Origin: Nocardia salmonicida NBRC 13393
GTDB taxonomy: Bacteria; Actinomycetota; Actinomycetes; Mycobacteriales; Mycobacteriaceae
Assembly (NCBI RefSeq): GCF_001613085.1
Contig: NZ_BDBR01000005.1
Location: forward strand, 1-64,000
Direction: 5' to 3'
Length of the DNA: 64,000 nucleotides
Shown: positions 49,153 through 58,050 of the stretch, piece after piece
Layout of the letters: each line of letters begins with the position of its first letter
How positions within the stretch are numbered: the first letter of the stretch is position 1
The notes under the pieces: generated by a model
Told to the model about the DNA's origin: nothing
The model's input: the letters and a program-made list of their open reading frames with translations, nothing else
Databases searched by the model: none
Program-made: the position numbers and the translations under genes

Positions 49153-50364
49153 ATGCAGTTCAAACAGTCGAGCAAGCTCGCGAACGTTTCCTATGAAATC
49201 CGCGGCCCGATAGCCGAGCACGCCGCTCGACTAGAGGTCGAGGGACACCGGGTGGTCAAGCTCAATACCGGTAACCCGATGCAGTTCGGGTTCGACGCAC
49301 CGTCGGAGCTGCTGCGCGACATCATCGCCAACCTGCCTGCGTCGGCGGGCTACGCGACCTCGAAGGGGTTGCTGCCCGCCCGGCGCGCGGTGGTGCAGTA
49401 CTACGAGGACCGCGGCGTGGACGACCTCGATATCGAGAACGTCTTCCTCGGCAACGGCGCGTCCGAACTCATCATGATGGCGATGACCGCGCTCATCGAG
49501 AACGGCGACGAAGTCCTCGTCCCCGCACCGGATTTCCCGCTGTGGACTGCCGCGGTGCACCTCAACGGCGGCAGAGCGGTGCACTACCTCTGCGATGAGG
49601 GCGCCGACTGGTACCCCGACATCGCCGATATCGCGGCCAAGATCACCGACCGCACGCGGGCCATCGTGATCATCAACCCGAACAACCCGACCGGCGCGGT
49701 GTATCCGACCGAGGTGCTCGAGCAGATGCTCGAGCTCGCCCGCCAGCACAATCTGATCGTCTGTTCCGACGAGATCTACGACAAGATCCTCTACGACGAC
49801 GTGGCCCACACCGTCACCGCCTCGCTCGCGCCCGACCTGCTGTGTCTGACGTTCAACGGCTTGTCCAAGGCCTATCGGCTCGCCGGGTTCCGGTCCGGCT
49901 GGCTCACCGTCTCCGGGCCGACGCGTCATGCCGAAAGTTACCTCGAGGGTCTGACGATGCTGTCCGGGTTGCGGCTGTGTGCGAATGTGCCCGCGCAGCA
50001 GGCTGTTCAGGCCGCATTGGGCGGGCATCAGAGCATCCATGAACTCACCCTGCCCGGCGGGCGACTACTCGAACAGCGTGATCGTGCGTGGTCGGCACTC
50101 AACGCGATTCCGGGTGTGTCGTGCGTGAAGCCCAAGGGCGCGCTGTACGCCTTCCCCAAGCTCGACCGCGCGACCTACCGGATCGACAACGACGAGAAGT
50201 TCGTCCTCGATCTGTTGCTGGCCACCAAGATTCACGTCGTCCAAGGCACCGGCTTCAACTGGCCCGCACCCGACCACTTCCGCATCGTCACCCTGCCGCA
50301 CGCCGACGAGCTCGACCAGATCATCGGCCGAATCGGCGAATTCCTCTCCACCTACCAGCAGTAA
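49153..50364 (+). CDS. PLP-dependent aminotransferase, AlaA/AspC type
   Basis: 403 residues from ATG 49153, GGGGAG upstream. Fold type I class I/II aminotransferase: Gly-rich LNTGNPMQFGFDAP, NPNNPTGAVY, DEIYDKILYD, Schiff-base Lys in FNGLSKAYRLAGFRSGW (S-K-x-x-R). The run VIINPNNPTGAVYP and the C-terminal HFRIVTLP are as in alanine/glutamate-pyruvate aminotransferases (Mtb AspC, Rv0337c). It probably makes alanine from pyruvate. Not obviously linked to siderophore synthesis. Confidence 0.92.
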   Translation: MQFKQSSKLANVSYEIRGPIAEHAARLEVEGHRVVKLNTGNPMQFGFDAPSELLRDIIANLPASAGYATSKGLLPARRAVVQYYEDRGVDDLDIENVFLGNGASELIMMAMTALIENGDEVLVPAPDFPLWTAAVHLNGGRAVHYLCDEGADWYPDIADIAAKITDRTRAIVIINPNNPTGAVYPTEVLEQMLELARQHNLIVCSDEIYDKILYDDVAHTVTASLAPDLLCLTFNGLSKAYRLAGFRSGWLTVSGPTRHAESYLEGLTMLSGLRLCANVPAQQAVQAALGGHQSIHELTLPGGRLLEQRDRAWSALNAIPGVSCVKPKGALYAFPKLDRATYRIDNDEKFVLDLLLATKIHVVQGTGFNWPAPDHFRIVTLPHADELDQIIGRIGEFLSTYQQ

Positions 50365-50477
50365 CACTAGCGGCTGGCGCCGCACTTCTCGGCCCTGTTC
50401 CCCGCCTCTTCCCTCCCTCCGGGTACTCCTTCGTCGCACCCTCCACTCAGTCCAGAGGCGGGCGGGCCGAGAAGCCG

Positions 50478-52214
50478 TCAGGCAGAGACAGGTTCCAGGC
50501 GCCAGCCGGTTGCCCGCTCGCGCTCGTTCCAGAACGCGGCGTAGCGGCCGTTCAGGGCGAGAAGCTCGGCGTGCGTGCCGCGTTCGGCGATGCGGCCCTT
50601 GTCCAGGAACAGGATCTGGTCGGCGTGGGCGATCGTCGAGAGACGGTGCGCGACGACGAGAACCGTTTTGTCCCTGGTGAGTTGGTGGATGCCACGGACC
50701 ACGACGGCCTCGCTGTGCGGGTCGAGCGCGCTGGTGGCCTCGTCGAGCAGCACGATCGGGGCGTCCTTGAGCAGGGCGCGGGCGATCGAGACCCGTTGAC
50801 GCTCACCGCCGGACAGCGAGGTGCCACCTTCGCCGACGGTCGTGTCGAAGCCGTCCGGCAGCCGTTCGACGATCTCGTCCACCCTGGCGGCGACCGCCGC
50901 GCGGTGCAGGTCGTCGTCGGTGGCGTCGGGCTTGCCGATGCGGATGTTGTCGGCGACCGAGCGGTTGAACAGGTAGACGTTCTGGAAGACCAGCGAGAGC
51001 TGGTCGAGCAGGGTGTCGGAAGGCTGTTGGCGCACATCGTGTTCACCCACCGAGACCGCGCCGGACTCGACGTCGTAGAAACGGGCGGCGAGACGCAGCA
51101 GGGTGGTCTTGCCCGAACCGCTCGGCCCGACGATGGCGGTGGTGGTGCCGGCGGGGACGGTGAAGGTCAGGTCCGACAGCACCGGTTCGCCGGGGCGGTA
51201 GCCGAAGCTCACCTCGTCGAAGGCCACCGCGGGCGCACCCGGGGTGACCGGTTCGGTGGCGGCGGGCAGCGGCGATTCGGCGAGCAGGTCGGTGATGCGA
51301 TCGGCGGCCGCGGCGGCCGAGCGAAGGGCCGTCCCCAGCTGGGCGGCCTGGTTCACCGGTTCGATGAAGCGCGCGCTCACCGCGATCAGCGCGATCGCCG
51401 CGGCGGCCGAGATCGCGCCATCGGTCACCTGGACGACCGCGATATAGGCGAGCACCAGGAATACGGCCTGCACGAACAGCGCGAACACGGTCAGGCCCGG
51501 CACGGTCGCGACCATCATCTTCAGCACGGCCGAACGCTGCTGTACCAGCGCCGAATCCAGCTTCTTGTTGCCCGCGCCGACCGCGCCGAATGCGCGCAGT
51601 ACCGGCTGGGCCTGCGCGAACTCCACCACCCGCGAGTCGGCTTCGGCCGCCGCGGCGTGCAGCCGGGCGTCGGCGCCGGTATAGGCGCGATTGGCGAGAT
51701 TGTTCACCAGGTAGAGCACCGGTGCGGCGAGCAACATCGCCACGCCGACGCGCCAGTCGATGAACAGCATCCCGATCGCGACGACCAGCGGCACGATGAC
51801 GCCGGTGAGCACCTTGGTGAGCAGATAGGCGATCAGGCCCTGCATTTCACGCACTTGCTCGACCATCACCCGCGAGAGCGGGCCCGCGTCGCGATCTTCG
51901 AACCAGCCCAGCGGCAACGCGTTGAGCTGATCGCCGAGCCTGGTCTGCAGTCCGCGCTGCATGCCGAGGCCGATGCGCAGACCGATCACGGCCTGCAGGT
52001 AACCGAAGACGACCACACCGGCCACGGCGGCGGTCATGCCGAGCGCCCACAGCCACGCGCCGCTCAGGTCGTCGTCGAACAGCGCTTCCAAGACAGGCAC
52101 CAGTAGCAGATACGCGATGGCCTGGCACAGCGCCTGCACGACGATCACTCCGAGCAGCCGCGAGATCAGGGGGGCGAACTCGTCGGGGACGAGCCGGAAA
52201 ACCTTGCGAATCAT
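50478..52214 (-). CDS. irtB: ABC transporter, IrtB-like half of the siderophore importer
   Basis: 578 residues from ATG 52214, overlapping the stop of the upstream gene (ATGA). Type IV exporter-fold membrane domain with six helices, then ATPase: Walker A GPSGSGKTTLL, signature LSGGERQRVSIARALL, Walker B PIVLLDEATSALD and the His switch VVAHRLSTI. Together with the coupled gene it forms a heterodimer like mycobacterial IrtAB, which imports ferri-mycobactin/carboxymycobactin. Name by analogy. It is convergent with the aminotransferase. Confidence 0.85.
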   Translation of the reverse strand: MIRKVFRLVPDEFAPLISRLLGVIVVQALCQAIAYLLLVPVLEALFDDDLSGAWLWALGMTAAVAGVVVFGYLQAVIGLRIGLGMQRGLQTRLGDQLNALPLGWFEDRDAGPLSRVMVEQVREMQGLIAYLLTKVLTGVIVPLVVAIGMLFIDWRVGVAMLLAAPVLYLVNNLANRAYTGADARLHAAAAEADSRVVEFAQAQPVLRAFGAVGAGNKKLDSALVQQRSAVLKMMVATVPGLTVFALFVQAVFLVLAYIAVVQVTDGAISAAAAIALIAVSARFIEPVNQAAQLGTALRSAAAAADRITDLLAESPLPAATEPVTPGAPAVAFDEVSFGYRPGEPVLSDLTFTVPAGTTTAIVGPSGSGKTTLLRLAARFYDVESGAVSVGEHDVRQQPSDTLLDQLSLVFQNVYLFNRSVADNIRIGKPDATDDDLHRAAVAARVDEIVERLPDGFDTTVGEGGTSLSGGERQRVSIARALLKDAPIVLLDEATSALDPHSEAVVVRGIHQLTRDKTVLVVAHRLSTIAHADQILFLDKGRIAERGTHAELLALNGRYAAFWNERERATGWRLEPVSA

Positions 52215-54043
52215 CGTGTTTCCTCCACCAGGGCGAGCGCGCCGAGGGCAGCTTCGTTGATCTCCCACAGCCGCTGATACAGTCCGCCGGCGGCCCGCAG
52301 TTGCTCATGCGTGCCCTGTTCGACGAGAGCTCCGTTGTCCAGCACCAGAATCCGGTCGACACCGGTGATGGTGTGCAGACGGTGCGCGATGACCAGCACC
52401 GTGCGCCCGGCGACGAGGGCGGCCAGCGCGTCCTGGACCGCGGCCTCGGACTCGGGGTCGGCGAACGCGGTCGCCTCGTCGAGGACGAGCACCGGGGTGT
52501 CGGCCAGCAGTGCGCGGGCGATCGACAGGCGCTGCGCCTCACCACCGGAGAGCGTGGCGTCGACGCCGATCTCGGAGTCGTAGCCGCGCGGCAGCGCCAG
52601 GATCCGGTCGTGGATCTGGGCGGCCCTCGTCGCGCGCTCGATGGCTTCGGCGTCCGCGTCGGGGCGGGCCAGCAGGAGGTTCTCGCGGATGCTGGCGCGG
52701 ATCAGGCGCACATCCTGGAAGACGAATCCGACTGTGCGGTAGAGCTCTTCGCTGGTGAACTCGCGAATATCGCGGCCGTCGATGGTGATTCGGCCCGCGC
52801 CCACGTCGTAGAAGCGGGGCAGCAGCTTGGCCAGGGTCGACTTGCCGGAACCGCTCGGGCCGACCAGGGCGGTGATGGTGCCGGGGGTCAGTTCGAGGTC
52901 GATGCCGCGCAGCACATCATGGCCGGTGCGGTAGGCGAACTGGACGCCGTCGAATCCCACGATGCCGGTCTGAACGCCCGCCGGTGTTTCGGCGATCTCC
53001 AGTTCCGGGGTCTGCAGCAGTTCGTGCAGTCGCAGGGCCGCGGCGCCACCGGCGCGCAGGGCCTGCGAGCCGTAGCCGAGGCCGAGCAGCGAACTGCCGA
53101 TGCCCAGCCCGACCAGCAGGAACGGCAGCAGATCGAGCGGGTCCACCCAGCCGAGGCCGACCCCGGCGAGGCCACCGAGGACCACGACCAGCATGACGAA
53201 CACGGGCATCACGACGATGTCGGAGGCCGCCTGCACGCGAATGATCGGCGTCTTCATCCGATGCGCCGCCTGGACCTGGCCTTCGACCGCGTCCTGGAAC
53301 TCCTTGTGCGCTTTGCCCGCCTGACCGAACGCCCGCACCACCTGGATGCCGTCGACGAACTCGACCGTGGCGGCGGACAGGCGACGCTCCCACCGGGTGT
53401 ACACCGCGAGGCGGTCGCGGCCGTCGCGGTCCATGATCTTGCTGAACAGGATCATGTAGGCGATCAGCGGAATCATCAGCACCAGCGTGAGTCGCCAGTC
53501 GACGGTGAACAGGTAGCCGAGGGTGACCAGCGGGACCACCAGCGCGCCGATGAAATCGAGCCGGGCATGTGCGACCAGGAAGTGCAGGGCGTCGACATCG
53601 TCGCGCAGATAGCCCTTGACCTCACCGGAGCTGCGCTCACCGAACCAGCCGAGCGGCACCCGGGTGAGCTTTGCCGCGAGCAGCCTGCGCAGCGTGAGCT
53701 GGTAGCCGGCGTCGACCGCGTGCGACCAGCTGAGCGCGACGACCTGCAGGAAAGCCCGCACGACGAGCACGAGCACGGCAGCGCCGAACAGCCACCACAC
53801 CCGGTCGGTGTCGACCGGGGAGTTCAGCAGTTCGCGGCAGGCCGCGACGATCAGCAGGAACGGGACCACCGAGCACACCGAGGCGAGCGCCACGATCAGG
53901 CTCGCCACCGTCAGCATCCCCGATACCGGTGCCAGAATCTCCTTGCGCGCCAGCGCTTCCCGCTGCTTCTGCGCTTTCGCTGCCGCCTTGGGCAGCCGAT
54001 TCCCCGACTCCGCCCCCGGTGGCGGCGCTACCTGCACCGTCAT
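52211..54043 (-). CDS. irtA: ABC transporter, IrtA-like half lacking the SIP domain
   Basis: 610 residues. A ~35-residue basic N-terminus replaces the ~270-residue siderophore-interacting domain found in mycobacterial IrtA. Membrane domain with six helices, then Walker A GPSGSGKSTLAKLL, signature LSGGEAQRLSIARALL and Walker B PVLVLDEATAFADPES, His switch VIAHRLHTI. First gene of the irtAB-like operon, 44 bp after an IdeR-type box. The free SIP gene at 47870 presumably supplies the missing activity. The function is inferred from order and iron box. Confidence 0.87.
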   Translation of the reverse strand: MTVQVAPPPGAESGNRLPKAAAKAQKQREALARKEILAPVSGMLTVASLIVALASVCSVVPFLLIVAACRELLNSPVDTDRVWWLFGAAVLVLVVRAFLQVVALSWSHAVDAGYQLTLRRLLAAKLTRVPLGWFGERSSGEVKGYLRDDVDALHFLVAHARLDFIGALVVPLVTLGYLFTVDWRLTLVLMIPLIAYMILFSKIMDRDGRDRLAVYTRWERRLSAATVEFVDGIQVVRAFGQAGKAHKEFQDAVEGQVQAAHRMKTPIIRVQAASDIVVMPVFVMLVVVLGGLAGVGLGWVDPLDLLPFLLVGLGIGSSLLGLGYGSQALRAGGAAALRLHELLQTPELEIAETPAGVQTGIVGFDGVQFAYRTGHDVLRGIDLELTPGTITALVGPSGSGKSTLAKLLPRFYDVGAGRITIDGRDIREFTSEELYRTVGFVFQDVRLIRASIRENLLLARPDADAEAIERATRAAQIHDRILALPRGYDSEIGVDATLSGGEAQRLSIARALLADTPVLVLDEATAFADPESEAAVQDALAALVAGRTVLVIAHRLHTITGVDRILVLDNGALVEQGTHEQLRAAGGLYQRLWEINEAALGALALVEETR

Positions 54044-54086
54044 ATCGTTCTCGCCTCTCGACCTGTCCGCGGCAACTCCACAGAAG

Positions 54087-54105
54087 GTAGGTTAGCCTAA
54101 GTTGA
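54087..54105 (-). promoter_or_regulatory. IdeR-type iron box of irtAB
   Basis: Plus-strand GTAGGTTAGCCTAAGTTGA matches at 15 of 19 positions by my count, with a perfect 13-base core. It is 44-62 bp before the irtA-like ATG. Nothing else is seen until 54224. Confidence 0.8.
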
Positions 54106-54224
54106 TTGGTTGTGGCCGATCGGGGAAGGTTGTGTGAACTGCCAGTCAACCCGTCGGCATTGCGCAATTTCGCGCGTAATTTCCTCCCTACTTCTTTATC
54201 TCGTGTAGCGGTGGGAGAACGAAA

Positions 54225-54416
54225 ATGTTTGTCGCGTCAATCATTTCAGCCATTGCCGATTGCCATTCCGATCCAGGAAAACTGTCGCCCGAACGGGCGC
54301 ATCGAGCGATGCAGATACATCTGGAATGCAGCGTCGACCTGTGTCGGGTGCGACGGCGTGCGCGCCAAGTCCTCGTCGAAGCGAAACTGATGGTGCTCGA
54401 TCAGCGGGCGGGCTAG
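54225..54416 (+). CDS. small Cys-containing protein (63 residues)
   Basis: GGGAG lies 7 bases before ATG 54225. The C-terminal half HRAMQIHLECSVDLCRVRRRARQVLVEAKLMVLDQRA has the pattern H-R-x-M-Q-x-H-x-x-C-x4-C-x-x-R plus an R-x-L-V-E-A helix. I recognise this as a recurrent short protein of Nocardia and relatives (function unknown). His and Cys spacing (H-x3-Q-x-H-x2-C-x4-C) could bind metal. Confidence 0.65.
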   Translation: MFVASIISAIADCHSDPGKLSPERAHRAMQIHLECSVDLCRVRRRARQVLVEAKLMVLDQRAG

Positions 54417-54451
54417 CGATTGGGCGGCGGAATTCAGGGAATGCGTTGGCC

Positions 54452-55027
54452 ATGTTCACTCCCCTGCCACCTTCGGCCGCCTGGTTGCATCGTGACGCGC
54501 GCACCGGATTCGAAGTGACATATTTCCGCGACGATGCGCGCGGACTTCTCGTCGAGGGGTGTGCGACGGCGGTCGAGGACGGGATCGTCTGGGCGATCGA
54601 CTATCGGCTGCGGCTCGACGGGGGCTGGAATACCCGGTCGGCACAGATCGTCGGGCGCTATCCCGAGGGCAGGCGGTCGGTGCATGTGCAGTCCGACGGG
54701 TTGGGGCGCTGGCAGGTCGACGGCACGCTCGTGCCCGAGTTCGACGGGTGCCTCGATATCGATCTCGAGGCGTCGGCGTTCACGAACGCCTTACCGGTGC
54801 ATCGCCTCGGGCTCGTGGTCGGTGACGCGGCCGACGCGCCCGCGGTCTATCTCCGGGCCGCCGACCTCACCGCGGCGCGGCTACCGCAGCACTATCGCCG
54901 CATCGCCGACGGGGCCGGTCAGCGCTACGCCTACAGCGCTCCCGACTTCGACTTCGAGGCCACCCTGGACTACGACGAGTCGGGCCTGATCGTGGAGTAT
55001 CCGGGAATCGCGACGCGCACCGCCTGA
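54452..55027 (+). CDS. putative glycolipid-binding protein (DUF1089/PA1994-like)
   Basis: 191 residues. Family pattern: RTGFEVTYF, GLLVEGCATAVEDGIVWAIDYRLRLDGGWNTRSAQIVG, GRWQVDGTLVPEFDGCLDIDLEASAFTNALPVHRLGL, and FDFEATLDYDESGLIVEYPGIATR at the end. The crystal fold of the PA1994 family resembles lipoprotein carrier proteins, and a glycolipid-binding role has been proposed. Start at ATG 54452. Cytosolic by sequence (no signal peptide). Confidence 0.85.
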   Translation: MFTPLPPSAAWLHRDARTGFEVTYFRDDARGLLVEGCATAVEDGIVWAIDYRLRLDGGWNTRSAQIVGRYPEGRRSVHVQSDGLGRWQVDGTLVPEFDGCLDIDLEASAFTNALPVHRLGLVVGDAADAPAVYLRAADLTAARLPQHYRRIADGAGQRYAYSAPDFDFEATLDYDESGLIVEYPGIATRTA

Positions 55028-55071
55028 ACCCCACGGCGGAGCGCGTTCACCGGACAGACCACACTTGCTTC

Positions 55072-56013
55072 ATGCGACGTAGGCAGCAACCGCCGCTGCC
55101 GAAACGGCACGGCCTCGATCCCGCCCGACTCCGGCTCCCGGAGGACGGGCAGTGGGCGACCGTGCGCGACCACCTCGTCGAGCGGTTGCCGCGGGTGGAT
55201 CCGGCCAGGATCGACGCGATGCTGGTGGCGGGTGAGATCGTGGATCTGGAAGGTCCGCTGGCACCGGACGCGCCGTTCGTGCCGGGCGGCGCCGTGTGGT
55301 TCCACCGCGATCTGCCCGTCGAGACCGCGGTGCCGTTCGACATCGGCATCGTGCACCGCGACGACGACATCCTCGTGATCGACAAGCCGCATTTCCTGGC
55401 GACGATCCCACGTGGCCAGCACATCCTGCAGACCGCGCTGGTGCGGTTGCGCAACGACCTCGAGCTTCCCGACCTGATCCCCGCGCACCGACTGGACCGG
55501 GTCACCGCGGGTCTGCTGCTGTTCGTGGTGAATCCGGCGCGACGCGGGGCCTATCAGACGATGTTCCACCGCAAGACCGTGCGCAAGGAGTACGAGGCCA
55601 TCGCCCCCTACGATCCCGCGCTCGAACTGCCGCGGACCGTGCGCAGCCGGATCATCAAGGAGAAGCAGGTGCTCGCCGCGTATGAAGTGGACGGCGAACC
55701 CAATGCCGAGACCGAGGTGGAGTTGGTCGAGCACCGCGACGGGCTCGGACGCTACCGTCTTCGCCCGCACACCGGGCGAACCCATCAGCTGCGGATCCAT
55801 ATGAACGGGCTCGGCGTGCCGATTCTCGGCGATGATTTCTATCCGGTGATCACCGATAAATCGGTCGACGACTACACACGGCCGTTGCAATTGCTGGCGG
55901 CTTCGCTCGAATTCTCGGATCCGGTCAGCGGGGTGCCACGGCGGTTCGAGACCCAGCGCACGCTGCGGGCGTGGACCGATCCGGCCGGATGGTCCGGCTC
56001 GGCTGTCGAATAG
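55072..56013 (+). CDS. RluA-family pseudouridine synthase
   Basis: 313 residues. N-terminal S4-like segment (DHLVERLPRVDPARIDAMLVAGEIV). Catalytic motif AHRLDRVTAGLLLF with the conserved Asp, then KTVRKEYEAI, the RPHTGRTHQLRIHM stretch and GDDFYP. It converts uridine to pseudouridine in rRNA or tRNA. The exact target cannot be told. Length is normal. Confidence 0.92.
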   Translation: MRRRQQPPLPKRHGLDPARLRLPEDGQWATVRDHLVERLPRVDPARIDAMLVAGEIVDLEGPLAPDAPFVPGGAVWFHRDLPVETAVPFDIGIVHRDDDILVIDKPHFLATIPRGQHILQTALVRLRNDLELPDLIPAHRLDRVTAGLLLFVVNPARRGAYQTMFHRKTVRKEYEAIAPYDPALELPRTVRSRIIKEKQVLAAYEVDGEPNAETEVELVEHRDGLGRYRLRPHTGRTHQLRIHMNGLGVPILGDDFYPVITDKSVDDYTRPLQLLAASLEFSDPVSGVPRRFETQRTLRAWTDPAGWSGSAVE

Positions 56014-56127
56014 CTCACAGCGCGGCGTATCCCGACGATCTTGATGGGCGAACTCCGGGCCGCTCGAGGCCGGAGTCGGCGCGTTGTCCCGCATTCACCG
56101 GACCGTTTTCCTTTCGTGATATTTCCG

Positions 56128-56140
56128 TACACTCGGTCGG
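56128..56140 (+). promoter_or_regulatory. -10 of a probable leaderless transcript
   Basis: TACACT ends 7 bases before the GTG at 56141, the spacing typical of leaderless actinobacterial mRNAs; no ribosome site is present. TTTTCC is 16 bases upstream. Confidence 0.55.
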
Positions 56141-56875
56141 GTGCCCGTACCCGCCATCGCCGATTCCCGGCCGAAGCTGCATGCCTACATCGACATCGCC
56201 GTAGTTGTCGTCGTGCTGGCCGGTACCAATCTGATCGCGCACTTCACGACGGCCTGGGCCAATATCGTCACCGTGCCCATCGCGGCATTCGCGCTGTTGG
56301 CGCTGATGCGCAAGCGGGGGCTGGGCTGGGCTGAACTCGGACTGTCACCGCGGCACTGGAAGCGCGGGACGGTGTACGCCCTCGGCGCGGTCGGGATTGT
56401 GCTGACCGCGGTCGCGATCGGCGCCCTCCTACCGCTCACCAGGCCGTTCTTCCTCGCTGACCGGTACGCGACGATTTCCGGCGCCCTCATCGCGTCGATG
56501 ATCGTCATCCCGTTGCAGACGGTGATCCCCGAAGAGCTCGCGTTCCGCGGCGTACTCCACGGCACGCTCGATCGGGTCCTCGGCGTCCGCGGGCTCTTCG
56601 CCGCTGGCTCGCTGATGTTCGGACTCTGGCATATCGCGTCCTCGTTCGGCCTCACCTCCGGCAACAAGGGACTGTCCAGCATCGTCGGCGGCGGCCTGCT
56701 CGGCCAACTGGTCGGCATAGCGCTGGCCGTGGCTGCCACCGCCGCCGCGGGCGTCGTGTTCACCTGGCTGCGCCGCCGTAGCGGTAGCCTCCTCGCGCCC
56801 ATCGCCCTGCACTGGTCACTCAACGGCGCGGGCGCGCTCGCCGCCGCCGTCGTCTGGCACACCGCCCTGCGCTGA
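56141..56875 (+). CDS. CPBP-family intramembrane protease
   Basis: 244 residues from GTG 56141, with about seven membrane helices. The CPBP (Abi/CAAX-like) motifs are present: PEELAFRGVLHG (E-E-x3-R), LMFGLWHIASS (F-x3-H) and ALHWSLNG near the end (H-x3-N). Bacterial members act in membrane protein processing or bacteriocin self-protection; no specific substrate is suggested by the surroundings. Confidence 0.88.
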   Translation: MPVPAIADSRPKLHAYIDIAVVVVVLAGTNLIAHFTTAWANIVTVPIAAFALLALMRKRGLGWAELGLSPRHWKRGTVYALGAVGIVLTAVAIGALLPLTRPFFLADRYATISGALIASMIVIPLQTVIPEELAFRGVLHGTLDRVLGVRGLFAAGSLMFGLWHIASSFGLTSGNKGLSSIVGGGLLGQLVGIALAVAATAAAGVVFTWLRRRSGSLLAPIALHWSLNGAGALAAAVVWHTALR

Positions 56876-57078
56876 ACTCACGCCGGGAAGTCGATCACCA
56901 CGCTCTCAGCGGGAGTTGTTGTGTAAAAGTCGAACGCCGCGGACGCCTGGTGGTCGAGTGTCCAGAGGTTTGCCGCCGAGGCTATCGCCGCGTCGTGACT
57001 GCGTGGAATACTGGCGACCGATTTCTGGCATGACAGCATGCCAGATGTAGCGGTTTCCACCGAGAGGGCATTTTCGCC

Positions 57079-57915
57079 ATGACACGTACGCACACCGGAA
57101 GGGTCGTCGCGGTGACCGGCGGTGCCGCCGGGATCGGGCTGGAGATCGCGCGGCAGTTCGCGGTCGCGGGAGCTCGGGTGTGCCTCGGCGATCTGTCGGG
57201 AAACGCGGCGCGCGAGGCCGCGGCCGAGCTGCCGGGAACGGTGCACGGGTGCGAACTCGATGTGACCGACGAGCGGTCGTTTCACGATTTCCTCGCCGTC
57301 ACCGAGGCGATACTCGGGCCGGTCGATGTGCTCGTCAACAATGCCGGGGTGATGTGGGTCGGGCCGTTCGATACCGAACCCGACAGTGCGACGGCGCGGA
57401 TGCTCGCGGTGAATCTGCACGGGGTGATCCGCGGGGTGCGATTGGCGGCCCCCGCGATGCGGACACGCGGGCGGGGGCACATCGTCACCATCGCGTCTCT
57501 CGCGTCCAAGGTCTCCCCCGCCGGTGAAGCGACGTACGCCGCGACCAAACACGGGGTCCTCGGCTATCTGACCGCGGTTCGTGAGGAATTGCGCGGCAGC
57601 GGCGTGCATCTGACGGCGATCATGCCGGGCGTGGTCGATACCGAGTTGGCGGCCGGAACCGCTACGGGCGCAGCACAATTACTCCAGCCGAGCGATGTGG
57701 CCGCAGCCGTTCTCGATGCCGTCGAGCGGCCGCGATTCGAGGTGACATTGCCCGCGCATCTCGGACCGGTGGTCGGCCTCGTCGGCGTGCTGCCACAGTG
57801 GTTGCGCGACATCGTCTTGCGGCGGACCGTGCCGAATCAGGTTGTGGCGGTGGCCGGATCGTCGAACCGCTCCGCCTACGAGAAAAGGCTGCTCCGCGGC
57901 GATACCGATTCCTGA
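57079..57915 (+). CDS. short-chain dehydrogenase/reductase
   Basis: 278 residues. Classical SDR: TGGAAGIG cofactor loop at 14-21, NNAGVMW, catalytic Ser in TIASLASKVS, and YAATKHG (Y-x3-K). The Asp after strand 2 (LGDLS) suggests NAD(H). The C-terminal helix pair (LVGVLPQWLRDIVLRRT) suggests a peripheral membrane contact. Substrate unknown. The 200 bp before it (56876-57078) shows no gene. Confidence 0.88.
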   Translation: MTRTHTGRVVAVTGGAAGIGLEIARQFAVAGARVCLGDLSGNAAREAAAELPGTVHGCELDVTDERSFHDFLAVTEAILGPVDVLVNNAGVMWVGPFDTEPDSATARMLAVNLHGVIRGVRLAAPAMRTRGRGHIVTIASLASKVSPAGEATYAATKHGVLGYLTAVREELRGSGVHLTAIMPGVVDTELAAGTATGAAQLLQPSDVAAAVLDAVERPRFEVTLPAHLGPVVGLVGVLPQWLRDIVLRRTVPNQVVAVAGSSNRSAYEKRLLRGDTDS

Positions 57916-58006
57916 AACCCGGCGTGTCGCTACCGGGGATTCGACGGAATCGACTCGTTGTCGTTGACCGGGGCACGGTCGGCGTTTACGCTCTCTGGCA
58001 ATCACA

Positions 58007-58033
58007 CATATGTTCGATAGTCCATATGTTCGA
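58007..58033 (+). repeat. 11 bp direct repeat upstream of the membrane-HTH gene
   Basis: CATATGTTCGA occurs at 58007-58017 and 58023-58033, 16 bp start to start, ending 17 bp before the ATG at 58051. It may be an operator; the GTTCGA part also resembles half of an actinobacterial SOS box. Confidence 0.6.
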
Positions 58034-58050
58034 GTGGCGGAAGGCGCGAC

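Noticed and set aside
52301..54100. 599-codon plus-strand frame opposite the irtA-like gene
   Set aside because: Asp/Gln/His-rich shadow; the ABC transporter on the other strand has all motifs.
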